From Gemmatimonadota bacterium (GTDB lineage Bacteria > Gemmatimonadota > Gemmatimonadetes > Longimicrobiales > Gaopeijiaceae): a stretch of DNA of 20,734 nt. The translations under genes and the position numbers were made by a program. The notes under the pieces were generated by a model that saw only the letters and a list, made by a program, of their open reading frames with translations, did not search any database and had not been told where the DNA came from. The DNA is taken from assembly GCA_030550695.1 (NCBI GenBank), contig JAUQOX010000017.1, positions 1 to 20,734 of the forward strand, written 5' to 3'. The number at the start of each line of letters is the position of its first letter. Position 1 is the first letter of the stretch. Positions 7,431-14,789 of the stretch are shown in pieces.

Positions 7431-8870
7431 TCAAGGCGAAGGCCGATCTCCGGCCCGTCGGCGCCCCCACACGACCCCTCCCCCCAACACCACCCCCGAA
7501 ACCACCAGGGGGAGGATCCGACGGTACTCTGGACCCAGAAGGCGTAGGGCCCATCCCGTCCCCTCCGGCCCCAGGAGGGCGTCCAGCCCCTCCCCCCCCC
7601 CCACGACCCCGGCCAGGGCCGTGCCCCCTCCCAACACCACCGCCGCGAAGGCGGCCCGGGCACCCAGCCCCAGCCCACCAGGGGCCAGGGCCACCAGGGT
7701 GGGCAGGACCACCCCCCCTACGAACACGGAGTACGCCAGCAGAAGGGAGGCGATGATCCCTTTCTGGAAGGCAGCCAACGCCCAGGCCGTCGCCCCCACG
7801 GCCAACACCAGCCGCCGGGTCCAGACATGGGCCCGCTCTCGGGGCCAGCGCGCCAAAGGGGCCAGCACGTTCAGGGACAGGATGCTGGAGGCTGACATGA
7901 GGGTGGTGTCCGCCGACGACATCAAGGCGGCCAGGAGGCCAACCACCAGGAGTCCCCTCAAGCCCGGCGGAGCCAGGTCCTTGAGGGCCAGCGGCAACGC
8001 CCCCTCCGGCGTCACCCCCGGCAGGAGCCCGTGGAGGAGCACGCCCAGAACGGCCAGGAGCAGGGCGACAGGAGCCACCAAAGCCGCCGCCACCAAAGCC
8101 GCCTTCCGCGCCGTCGGCCCATCCCGGGCGCAGAGCACCCGAGAGGCCATGTCCGGCCCCACCAGGTAGGGCAACCCCACCACCAGCGGATAGAACACCA
8201 GGAGCTGGTACCACCCGAATCCTCGGGAAACGGGAAAATCCCAAAGGTGGGACGGCACCCGACCGCCGGGGTCTTCCTGGGCCAGGAGAGCCCTGAGCAC
8301 CAATCCGAACGAGACCAGCAGCGCGCCGGCGAAGAGAGCCAGCTGCCAGGCGTCGGTCCGCAGGACCGAAATCTGCCCCCCCCAAAGGGTGTACAGGATG
8401 AATACGGCGGACACGGCCAGAAGGGCCACCCCGAAGGGCCAGGCAAGGGTGCCTTCCAACAGACGGGCTGCAGCCACCATCTGGGCCGCCACCACACCGC
8501 ACCATGCCACGCCGATGCACACCGCCCCCGCCAGGGCCACCTCCCTCCCGAACGCCCCCGCCAGGATATCGGGCAGGGTGTAGACCCCCCGGTCCCGGAT
8601 TCTTGCCGCCAGGAAGAGGCCGAAGGGGACCAAGGCCACGGCCCCCGTCAGACTCCACCAGGCCCCGACCAGCCCTTGGGAATATCCCAGTCCAATGAGG
8701 CCCAAGGTGGAGGAGGCTCCGAAGATGGTGGCCACCAGCGAAGCCGCCACCGCCCCCCAACTGGAGCGCCGTTCCGCCACCCAGTAGGCTTCCGGCGAAT
8801 CCCGACGGGAGCGCCACCCCACCGCCAACATCAGGGCCACATAGGCCCCTACCACGGCCAGGTCCAGCAT
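7431..8870 (-). CDS. Sodium:solute symporter (SSS family)
   Basis: A 479-residue integral membrane protein with about 12-13 hydrophobic helices across its whole length. Family features: the first helix with LMLAVGWRSRR, the loop EAYWVAERRSSW (the 'YfvagR' region of SSS proteins), GASSTLGLIGLGY, DRGVYTLPDILAGAFG, and a mid-protein ALMSSADTTLMSASSILSLN segment typical of the Na+-site helix. SSS transporters use the inward Na+ gradient to import sugars, amino acids or organic acids. I chose the ATG at 8868-8870 because the first helix follows directly and an AGGGTGGG motif precedes it; 38 further in-frame residues upstream are Pro/Gly-rich and not membrane-like. The neighbours (mutarotase, glycosidase) suggest a sugar substrate, but this is inference. 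Confidence 0.92.
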   Translation of the reverse strand: MLDLAVVGAYVALMLAVGWRSRRDSPEAYWVAERRSSWGAVAASLVATIFGASSTLGLIGLGYSQGLVGAWWSLTGAVALVPFGLFLAARIRDRGVYTLPDILAGAFGREVALAGAVCIGVAWCGVVAAQMVAAARLLEGTLAWPFGVALLAVSAVFILYTLWGGQISVLRTDAWQLALFAGALLVSFGLVLRALLAQEDPGGRVPSHLWDFPVSRGFGWYQLLVFYPLVVGLPYLVGPDMASRVLCARDGPTARKAALVAAALVAPVALLLAVLGVLLHGLLPGVTPEGALPLALKDLAPPGLRGLLVVGLLAALMSSADTTLMSASSILSLNVLAPLARWPRERAHVWTRRLVLAVGATAWALAAFQKGIIASLLLAYSVFVGGVVLPTLVALAPGGLGLGARAAFAAVVLGGGTALAGVVGGGEGLDALLGPEGTGWALRLLGPEYRRILPLVVSGVVLGGGVVWGRRRAGDRPSP

Positions 8871-9180
8871 CGCGGCCCACCCTGACGAAACACCCAAGCG
8901 AGGAGGGGCCGGTGTCCCTGCGGCCCCGGGGCGGCCCTCATCATGGATGGCGGGGGGCCGGGACGGAAGGGGGCTCCGGTCCAAGCCCGGGGGCCAGCCT
9001 ACCCGGCACCAATCTTGCTCACCCCAAGACGGTGGGTTACCCTATCTTCCCGCTGTCTCCCGCGAGGGGATGAGGTTGCTTGGGTCAAGCGGCGGGTAGG
9101 CCCTCACGGAAGCTGGAGGAAGTCTGACCGTCTGGACCGACAGCCCGGCATTCGCCGCCACCCTTCAGCCCGGCGAGCCG
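8871..9180. promoter_or_regulatory. Divergent intergenic region between symporter and decarboxylase operon
   Basis: About 250-310 bp separate the two divergent transcription units, so promoters for both should lie here. Toward the operon I see a weak sigma-70-like pair: TTGCTC at 9015-9020, 17 bases, then TACCCT at 9038-9043, with TATCTT overlapping at 9043-9048. No operator palindrome or known riboswitch core could be recognised. The last ~60 bases are probably coding for the biotin ligase (see its entry). Confidence 0.35.
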
Positions 9181-10236
9181 GTGAATTCCTACCGGGTTCG
9201 GGAACGGCCCTCGGGGATCACGGGGCCGATTCTCGAGGCGTTTCTGGGAGGAGGACCCTATTTCCAAGGGCCTCCGTCCCCCCCTCCCTGGGACTTGCTG
9301 ATCCTGGCGGAGGAGGCCCCCCGTTCCAATTACGACGTGTTCCTGGAACTCGCCCGCAACCGCGCCCCCCTTCCCCCCTTCACCGCGGCCTTGGCCGGCT
9401 CCGGTTCGGGTTTTCACGGCTCCAGGGGTCGGCCCTGGGCCGCCCTCCCCGGAAACCTCCATCTATCAGTCTCGTTGGCGCCGGAGCAGACCGTGGACCG
9501 CTTCGAGGTGGCCTTCACGGTGCTGGCGGCCCTGTCCGTGGTGGATGCCCTGGACGCCATACCCGGCCTGGCCGGTCGGGCCGGGCTCAAGTGGGTGAAC
9601 GACGTCGTGGCGGAAGGAGCCAAGGTGGCAGGGGTCCTGGCCTACACCCAGACCCAGGACCGAAGGGTGAGCCGTGCCGTCCTGGGCGTGGGAGTCAATG
9701 TCCTCGCCACCCCTGCCCTCCCCCCCACCCCCTTCGTGCCCCGGGCCACCTCCGTGGCCGAGCTTCTCGGAGGGCCCCGCCCAGGTCTCCTGGCAACGGT
9801 TTTCCAGGGGGTTCTGGAGGCCTTGGCCCGCAATTACCGCATCCTCCTGGAAAGGGGCAGCGGGGCCCTGGTGGATCGGTACCGGGTCCGTTCCGTGGTC
9901 CTGGGCCAGCAGGTGACGGTATGCTCCGAGGATTCCGACGGGACTGCCGAGGTATGGGCTTCCGGGAGGCTGGTGGCCCTGGGGGACGGCCTGGAGCTGT
10001 ACCTGGAAGGTCACGACACCCCCTTCACCCGCGGGCGACTTCTCCTGGGCCCGCCCCCCGAGCCATCGTCGTTCGGGGAGTCCGGCGGCGCCCCTCGCGG
10101 AGTTTCCGACCCCCTCGGTCGGTTCCCTTCCGCCAGCACCCGAGGGGCATCTCCCTTGCCGGAAGGGCTGACGGACCCCGGCGCCCACACCCTCTCCCCA
10201 CCCCCTTTACCTCCGTCATGCCGGAGAACGCCATGA
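9181..10236 (+). CDS. Biotin--protein ligase (BirA catalytic-type), first gene of the decarboxylase operon
   Basis: The protein has 351 residues from the GTG at 9181. The biotin-ligase core is visible: SNYDVF, the loop SGSGFHGSRGRPW followed by AALPGNLHLSVSL (biotinyl-AMP site), GLKWVNDV (K137 being the expected lysine, with Val where most have Pro), KVAGVL and LGVGVNV. It should activate biotin with ATP and attach it to the OadA carrier domain encoded in the same operon. No DNA-binding N-terminal domain is present, so it is not a BirA repressor. The start is doubtful: coding-like sequence continues in frame back to a stop at 9097-9099 with no ATG, GTG or TTG, and GGAGGA at 9115-9120 precedes a CTG at 9124. 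The last ~70 residues are a Pro/Gly/Ser-rich tail. The stop overlaps the next ATG (ATGA). Confidence 0.88.
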   Translation: MNSYRVRERPSGITGPILEAFLGGGPYFQGPPSPPPWDLLILAEEAPRSNYDVFLELARNRAPLPPFTAALAGSGSGFHGSRGRPWAALPGNLHLSVSLAPEQTVDRFEVAFTVLAALSVVDALDAIPGLAGRAGLKWVNDVVAEGAKVAGVLAYTQTQDRRVSRAVLGVGVNVLATPALPPTPFVPRATSVAELLGGPRPGLLATVFQGVLEALARNYRILLERGSGALVDRYRVRSVVLGQQVTVCSEDSDGTAEVWASGRLVALGDGLELYLEGHDTPFTRGRLLLGPPPEPSSFGESGGAPRGVSDPLGRFPSASTRGASPLPEGLTDPGAHTLSPPPLPPSCRRTP

Positions 10237-10469
10237 TCCAGCCCAATCTCCTGGTCATCTGCGTTTCGGCCTTCTTGGCCGTCTTCGCCATCTTGGGCCT
10301 CCTGGCCTTGGTCATGGGAGGCCTTCTCCGGATCTTCCCCTTCGTCCCTCCTGCCCCTCCCGAGGCTGAGGGCGGGGGAATGGATCCGGCCGTGCTGGCT
10401 GCCGTGACCGCCGCAGCCACCTTTGTCTTTCCCGGGACCCGAGTCACCCAAGTCGAGGAGCAGCCATGA
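10233..10469 (+). CDS. oadG: Oxaloacetate decarboxylase gamma subunit (OadG-like)
   Basis: A 78-residue protein with one N-terminal membrane helix (LLVICVSAFLAVFAILGLLALVMG), a Pro-rich stretch, then a short helix with DPAVLAAVTAAA, and TRVTQVEEQ at the end. This is the layout of OadG/MadG, the small subunit that anchors and assembles the membrane Na+-pumping decarboxylase. The start at 10233 is favoured by the ATGA overlap with the ligase stop and by CCGGAG seven bases upstream; an ATG at 10218 would add five residues. Its stop overlaps the oadA start, again by ATGA, so the genes are probably translationally coupled. Short length and low conservation limit certainty, but the position between ligase and oadA is convincing. 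Confidence 0.85.
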   Translation: MIQPNLLVICVSAFLAVFAILGLLALVMGGLLRIFPFVPPAPPEAEGGGMDPAVLAAVTAAATFVFPGTRVTQVEEQP

Positions 10470-12343
10470 TCTTCGCCCAAAAGCCCAAAAAGATCCGGGT
10501 GATGTTCACCCCCTTCCGTGACGGGCTCCAGAGTGTGTTCGGCGGCAAGGTCCGCCTCCAGGATATCCTCCCGGCCATGGAACTGAGTGCCCAGGCCGGG
10601 ATCCGCCACTTCGAGTTCGGGGGCGGAGCCCGCTTCCAGGCCCCTCTCTTCTACCTGGGAGAAAATCCCTTCGAGTGCATGCGGAGAATGCGTGAGGTGG
10701 TGGGACCCGAGGCCGACCTCCAGATCCTCACTCGGTCCGTCTCGGGGGTCACCCTCACCAATCAGTCTCCCGAGGCCTTGGAGCTCCAAGGCAAACTCAT
10801 GAAGGCTGCCGGTACCACCTGGGACCGGAACTTCGACTATATGAACGACGTCCGGAACCTCCTCAACACCGGCAAGCCCATCGTGGATGCGGGTATGCAC
10901 CATCAGGTGGCCATCGCCCTCATGGGGCTTCCCTTCCACTCGGACACGGTTCATACCCCCGAGTTCTACGTGAACATCGGAAAACAGGTCCTGGCTTTCC
11001 ACGAGAAAGGCGAATGCCGCGTGGACTCCATCTGCCTCAAGGACGCCAGCGGCACCACCGACCCCATGACCATCTACAAGACGGCGGTGGAACTCAAGAA
11101 GATCATGCCGCCGGAAATGCCCCTGTGGATGCATACCCACGATACGGCTTCTACAGCGGTGGCCTGCTACATGGCGGCCATCCACGGCGGGTGCGACGGC
11201 GTGGACCTCTCCATCCGTCCCATGGCCAGCGGCACCGTGCAGCCCGACGGCCGTTCCCTGGCCCACGCCCTCAAGGGGACCGGCTACGAGCTGGACATGG
11301 ACATCTCCAAGTTCCAGGAGATCGAGGCTCTGCTGGAGGAGGGTCTGAAAGACTACGACTTCGACCCCACCACCACCAGCGCCGACGCGCGAGTCCTGGG
11401 GTTCCCCATGCCCGGCGGCGCCATCGGTCCCAACGTCCACATGATGAAGAAGGCCGGGATCCTGGACAAATACTCCCAGGTGCTGGCCGAATTCCCCGTG
11501 GTGGTGGAAGCCGGGGGGGCGTGGACCAGCGTGACCCCGGGGAGCCAGCAGTACTGGCTCCAAGCCTTCAACAACGTCCTCTACGGCCGGTGGGAAAAGA
11601 TCGACGCCGGGTACGGGAGAGCCGTGCTGGGCTATTTCGGGAAAACCCCCCTGCCGCCGGATCCTGTTGTGGTGAAGAAGGCCTCCGAGCAGTTGGGCCT
11701 CGAGCCCTTTGACGGAGATCCCCTGGAAGCCGCCCCCAAGACCATCGAGCCGGCCCGCAAACTCCTGGAGCAACACAACCTTCCGGTGACCGACGAGAAC
11801 ATCTTCCTGGTCCTTGCCTGTATGGTCCCCGGGAAGAAGGACGAGACCAACGAGGGTCTGCGCTTCCTGTTGGGCAAGGCCAAGATCGACATCCCCCTGA
11901 AGAAAAAGGAAGCTCCGGCACCGGCAGTGGCCGCGGCTCCGGCCGCCCCTGCGGCGACACCGGCACCGGCCTTGGCGGGCCCCATCACCACGCGGATCAG
12001 CGTACAGGAAGGAAGCGTCACCCGCACCTTCTCCGTGACGGTGGAGCCCGTGACGGGGGGTGGTACGGCCTCGGCCCCTTCGGCCCCCCAGGCCGCGCCC
12101 ACCGCTCCGGCGGCGCCTCCGGCCGGCAAGCAAGTCTTCAGCACCTTTGCCGGAAGCGTCGAAGTGGTGGACATCCTGAAGAAGGTTGGCGATACCGTCA
12201 AAGAGGGTGATGTGATCGCCGCGGTGGAGGCCATGAAGGCCAAGCACGACATCCGGACCCCCTACGGGGGAACCGTGACGGCCGTTCATGTCAAAATCGG
12301 CGACGAGATCGATTCCTCGCGCCCCATCATGACCATCGCCTGA
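10466..12343 (+). CDS. oadA: Biotin-dependent decarboxylase alpha subunit (OadA/PycB-like carboxyltransferase with biotinyl domain)
   Basis: A 625-residue protein. Residues ~10-300 form a DRE-TIM/HMGL-type carboxyltransferase barrel: RDGLQ (D19, metal), KDASG (K192, expected carboxylated lysine), HTHDT (H223 and H225, metal ligands) and RPMASGTVQPDG. Residues ~300-475 resemble the conserved carboxylase domain. An Ala/Pro linker (~477-570) leads to a biotinyl domain at ~550-625 with EAMKA, biotin site K591. The subunit moves CO2 from a keto acid such as oxaloacetate to biotin; OadB then releases it while pumping Na+. It differs from classic OadA, which reads RDAHQS, and from the usual FRxFDxxND motif (here WDRNFDYMNDVRN), so the true keto acid or acyl-CoA substrate is uncertain. 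GAGGAG precedes the ATG. Confidence 0.93.
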   Translation: MIFAQKPKKIRVMFTPFRDGLQSVFGGKVRLQDILPAMELSAQAGIRHFEFGGGARFQAPLFYLGENPFECMRRMREVVGPEADLQILTRSVSGVTLTNQSPEALELQGKLMKAAGTTWDRNFDYMNDVRNLLNTGKPIVDAGMHHQVAIALMGLPFHSDTVHTPEFYVNIGKQVLAFHEKGECRVDSICLKDASGTTDPMTIYKTAVELKKIMPPEMPLWMHTHDTASTAVACYMAAIHGGCDGVDLSIRPMASGTVQPDGRSLAHALKGTGYELDMDISKFQEIEALLEEGLKDYDFDPTTTSADARVLGFPMPGGAIGPNVHMMKKAGILDKYSQVLAEFPVVVEAGGAWTSVTPGSQQYWLQAFNNVLYGRWEKIDAGYGRAVLGYFGKTPLPPDPVVVKKASEQLGLEPFDGDPLEAAPKTIEPARKLLEQHNLPVTDENIFLVLACMVPGKKDETNEGLRFLLGKAKIDIPLKKKEAPAPAVAAAPAAPAATPAPALAGPITTRISVQEGSVTRTFSVTVEPVTGGGTASAPSAPQAAPTAPAAPPAGKQVFSTFAGSVEVVDILKKVGDTVKEGDVIAAVEAMKAKHDIRTPYGGTVTAVHVKIGDEIDSSRPIMTIA

Positions 12344-12355
12344 GGCCGCCGGACC

Positions 12356-13483
12356 ATGGAGATCGCCTTCGAGTTGTTGCGACAATCAGGTCTCGCCAAT
12401 CTGGGGATCGGCAATCTGGTGATGTTCCTCATTGCCGGAACCCTCATCTATCTGGCGGTGACCAAGGGCTATGAGCCCCTCCTGCTGATCCCCATCGGCT
12501 TCGGGGCCATCTTGGCCAATCTTCCTTTGGCCGAAATGGGCTCTTACGGTCAGGGGATCATGCGGGTGATCTACGACTCAGGGATCAAGACCCAACTGTT
12601 GCCTCCTCTGATCTTCCTGGGGGTGGGAGTCCTCACGGACTTCCGCCCCCTCCTGGGGAGGCCCATCACCTTCCTCCTGGGCGCTGCGGCTCAGCTGGGA
12701 ATCATGGCGGCGGCGCTCGGTGCGTATTATCTGTTTAAGTTCTCTCCCGGTGAGGCCGCTTCTATCGGCATCATCGGAGGCGCCGACGGGCCCACCACCA
12801 TCTTCCTGACGGTGAAGCTGGCGCCCCATCTGCTGGGGGCGGTGGCAGTAGCGGCCTACAGCTACATGTCCCTGGTGCCCATCATCCAGCCGCCCATCCT
12901 TCGCCTCCTCACCACCAAGAAGGAGCGGGCCATCGACATGCCCCAGGCCCGGCCCGTCTCGCAAACCGCGGCCATCCTGTTTCCCGTGGTAACAGGGATC
13001 CTGGGGTCGCTGGCGGTACCCTCCGCCGCACCCCTCCTGGGCATGCTCATGTTCGGAAACCTTCTGAGGGAATCGGGGGTGACGGAGCGGCTCAAGAAAA
13101 CGGCCGGGGGCCCCATGATCGACATCGTCACCATCCTCCTGGGTCTGTCGGTGGGTGCCACCATGGGGGCCGAGAACTTCCTCACCCTCCAGACCATCCA
13201 GATCCTGATCATGGGGGCGGTGGCCTTTTCCTTCAGCACCGCCGGCGGGATCCTGTTCGGGAAGGTGTTGAACCTGTTCCTGCCCGAAGGCAAGAAGATC
13301 AACCCCTGCATCGGGGCGGCGGGGGTGAGCGCCGTTCCCATGAGTGCCCGGGTGGTTCAAGCTTTCGTGTCCAAGGAAACCCAAGGAAGGGTGAACCCCC
13401 TCATGCCCGCCATGGGTCCCAACGTCGCCGGCGTCATCGGCTCGGCGGTGGCGGCCGGGGTGTTTCTGACGATGTTGAGCTAA
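12356..13483 (+). CDS. oadB: Na+-translocating decarboxylase beta subunit (OadB)
   Basis: A 375-residue polytopic membrane protein of the OadB/MmdB/GcdB family. Conserved blocks: IGFGAILANLP near the N-terminus, FLGVGVLTDFRPLL, GGADGPTTIFL (D144, matching the essential membrane aspartate of the family), NPCIGAAGVSAVPMSARV, and MGPNVAGVIGSAVAAG near the end. It decarboxylates carboxybiotin on OadA and exports Na+, turning decarboxylation energy into a sodium gradient. It starts 12 bp after the oadA stop, and GAGG lies upstream. It is the last gene of the operon; a hairpin follows the stop codon. Length and motif order are standard, with no sign of damage. Confidence 0.96.
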   Translation: MEIAFELLRQSGLANLGIGNLVMFLIAGTLIYLAVTKGYEPLLLIPIGFGAILANLPLAEMGSYGQGIMRVIYDSGIKTQLLPPLIFLGVGVLTDFRPLLGRPITFLLGAAAQLGIMAAALGAYYLFKFSPGEAASIGIIGGADGPTTIFLTVKLAPHLLGAVAVAAYSYMSLVPIIQPPILRLLTTKKERAIDMPQARPVSQTAAILFPVVTGILGSLAVPSAAPLLGMLMFGNLLRESGVTERLKKTAGGPMIDIVTILLGLSVGATMGAENFLTLQTIQILIMGAVAFSFSTAGGILFGKVLNLFLPEGKKINPCIGAAGVSAVPMSARVVQAFVSKETQGRVNPLMPAMGPNVAGVIGSAVAAGVFLTMLS

Positions 13484-13485
13484 AG

Positions 13486-13503
13486 AAAGATTTGAAAGAT
13501 TTG
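13486..13503 (+). repeat. Two tandem copies of AAAGATTTG
   Basis: Two perfect 9-bp copies (13486-13494 and 13495-13503) lie directly between the oadB stop and the following hairpin. The AT-rich word stands out in this GC-rich region. Confidence 0.8.
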
Positions 13504-13535
13504 GGGGACAGGGTCCCCTTTCGGGCCCTGTCCCC
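13504..13535. terminator. Hairpin between convergent oadB and small membrane-protein genes, likely bidirectional terminator
   Basis: A perfect 10-bp stem, GGGGACAGGG / CCCTGTCCCC, extendable by three pairs, with loop around CCTTTC. It lies 20 bp after oadB and 24 bp beyond the stop of the convergent gene. On the minus strand it is followed by CAAATCTTTCAAATCTTTC, moderately T-rich; on the plus strand no T run follows. The GGGGACAGG word also resembles REP-type palindromes, which is an alternative reading. Confidence 0.55.
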
Positions 13536-13559
13536 ACCTCTCCAGGAGCCTTCCGTCGT

Positions 13560-13958
13560 TCAGCGGACCCGTCCCCGCATTCCCTCCACGCTCTCCATCT
13601 TCCAGAGTTCCAGGAGCATCCGGTTCACCTCCCGCTGCACGAGGCGGTCGACGTCGTTCTGCACCTGGGAAGGGGAGAGGGCGTGGGAAGGAGAACGGTG
13701 GGAGAGGAAGCCGAAGCCGGCCCCCAAGGCGGCGGCCAAGGCGGCCATGACGGCCACCACCCACACCCGTCGCATCCCCCGCCGTCGGCGCGCCGTGCGG
13801 GTCCAAGTCCTGGCCGCGGCCCTCTGGAGGTCGTCCATGGACCGGACCGGGCGGGTCGCCCGCGGGGTCGCTGATCCTCCCGGTCCCGAGGGTCCCCCGG
13901 GGAAGACCCCCCGTACCCTTCTGTCGGCCGGCCCCCCCTCCGGCGGCGGCTGGGTCAT
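13560..13958 (-). CDS. Small single-pass membrane protein, unknown function
   Basis: A 132-residue protein not recognised as a known family. It begins with a Pro/Gly-rich cytoplasmic stretch. Then comes a very basic segment (RTWTRTARRRRGMRR, ~50-64), one membrane helix at ~65-85 (VWVVAVMAALAAALGAGFGFL), and a ~47-residue outer tail with a helix-like part (VQNDVDRLVQREVNRMLLELWKME). The start is the ATG at 13956-13958, preceded by the strong site GGAGGAGGGG; open frame further upstream belongs to the shadow of the response regulator. It starts 34 bp after that regulator and is probably co-transcribed. Arg-rich residues before the helix predict N-in topology. The tail could dimerise or contact an envelope partner. 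Confidence 0.7.
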   Translation of the reverse strand: MTQPPPEGGPADRRVRGVFPGGPSGPGGSATPRATRPVRSMDDLQRAAARTWTRTARRRRGMRRVWVVAVMAALAAALGAGFGFLSHRSPSHALSPSQVQNDVDRLVQREVNRMLLELWKMESVEGMRGRVR

Positions 13959-13992
13959 GAACCCCTCCTCCGGCCCCCCGCAGCCCCCAGGC

Positions 13993-14466
13993 TCACAAAA
14001 GCTCGCGGCGGGCCCTGTTGTAGCTGGCCAGAAGTTCCCGCACCGCAAGCGCGTCTTGCACCACGCTCCGCAAGACCCGCATTTCCAGGGGCTTGACCAG
14101 GTAGGTCCGGGCCCCCGCCTCCATACACCGCAGGGCAAGCTCCAGTTCGTCGTGGCCGGTGATCATGACCACAGCCAACTCCGGGTCCCGCCTCAACGCC
14201 CAGGAAAGGAACTCCACCCCGTTCATCCGGGGCAGGTCGATGTCCAAGAGGAGGAGGTGGAAGGGCTCGCTGGAAAGCCAGGCATCGGCTTCCTCCGCGG
14301 AAGACGCGGCCCGGGCTTCGTGACCCATGGCTCCCAAGGCCTTGATCAAAGCCCTCTGCACCTCCGGGTCGTCGTCCACCACCAAGACACGGGCTTTGAG
14401 CGGTCCTAGAGCCCTGAGATCGGCCCAGCCGATTCGTCCTCCCCCGGCAAGCCTGTCGTCCGTCAC
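13993..14466 (-). CDS. Single-domain response regulator (CheY-like receiver)
   Basis: A 157-residue protein consisting of a receiver domain with a ~24-residue N-terminal lead. Receiver landmarks: VLVVDDDPEV (D31-D33, Mg2+ pocket), LLLLDIDLPRMNG (D75, phosphoacceptor), MITGHD (T103) and YLVKPLEM (K125). It has no DNA-binding or enzyme domain, so it acts by protein contact or as a phosphate shuttle. The GTG at 14464-14466 is preferred because GGGGAG lies seven bases upstream; another GTG at 14514 would add 16 residues. No histidine kinase is encoded in the window. The downstream small membrane protein is its only operon partner here. Confidence 0.93.
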   Translation of the reverse strand: MTDDRLAGGGRIGWADLRALGPLKARVLVVDDDPEVQRALIKALGAMGHEARAASSAEEADAWLSSEPFHLLLLDIDLPRMNGVEFLSWALRRDPELAVVMITGHDELELALRCMEAGARTYLVKPLEMRVLRSVVQDALAVRELLASYNRARRELL

Positions 14467-14789
14467 GCCTATTCTCCCCGTTCTCCGTAGCCCTGCGGCA
14501 CCGTCAACCGCCACCCCGGCGGGATCGGGCCGTACCGAAGCCTGCCTGGCGGGGGGCTTTCCCCCTTCGAGGCCGGTCTGTATCCCTCGCCCGCCGGCCT
14601 ACAAACATAGGCTGCTCCCGAAGGATGACCAGGACCCCCGGAGCCCCCGTCACCCCGCTTGTTTCTGAAAGCTTGCTCCCGGCAGGAGAATGAGGAAGAT
14701 TCCAGCGGAAGGGTGAGCTTCGTGTGGGGAGCAGCCTTTTCCGTCCTTCGGCCTGGCGGCCTGCTTTCGTCTCCCGGGAGAGTCCGGCC
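14467..14789. promoter_or_regulatory. Divergent leader region with a long-range inverted repeat
   Basis: No gene is visible in these 323 bp between the response regulator and the giant lipoprotein gene. An 11-bp perfect inverted repeat (AGGCTGCTCCC at 14609-14619; GGGAGCAGCCT at 14727-14737) could close a ~107-nt loop in a plus-strand transcript. The right arm runs into TTTTCC. A second GCTCCC at 14675-14680 could compete for the same arm. On either strand GCCTA-CAAACA-TAGGC (14597-14612) and GGGGG-CTTT-CCCCC near 14554-14567 form small hairpins. The giant gene's GGGAG site at 14776-14780 lies in the palindrome CTCCCGGGAG. No known riboswitch was recognised. Confidence 0.45.

Noticed and set aside
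10025..12385. 786-residue minus-strand open frame opposite oadG/oadA
   Set aside because: It lies antisense to a clear oadA with motifs end to end. Its product is His/Gly/Arg-rich with no domain, as expected of a GC-rich shadow frame.
14690..14716. Eight-residue upstream frame as a leader peptide gene
   Set aside because: AGGAG is only one base from the ATG and the peptide has no feature such as repeated codons. It is kept only as part of the leader observation.
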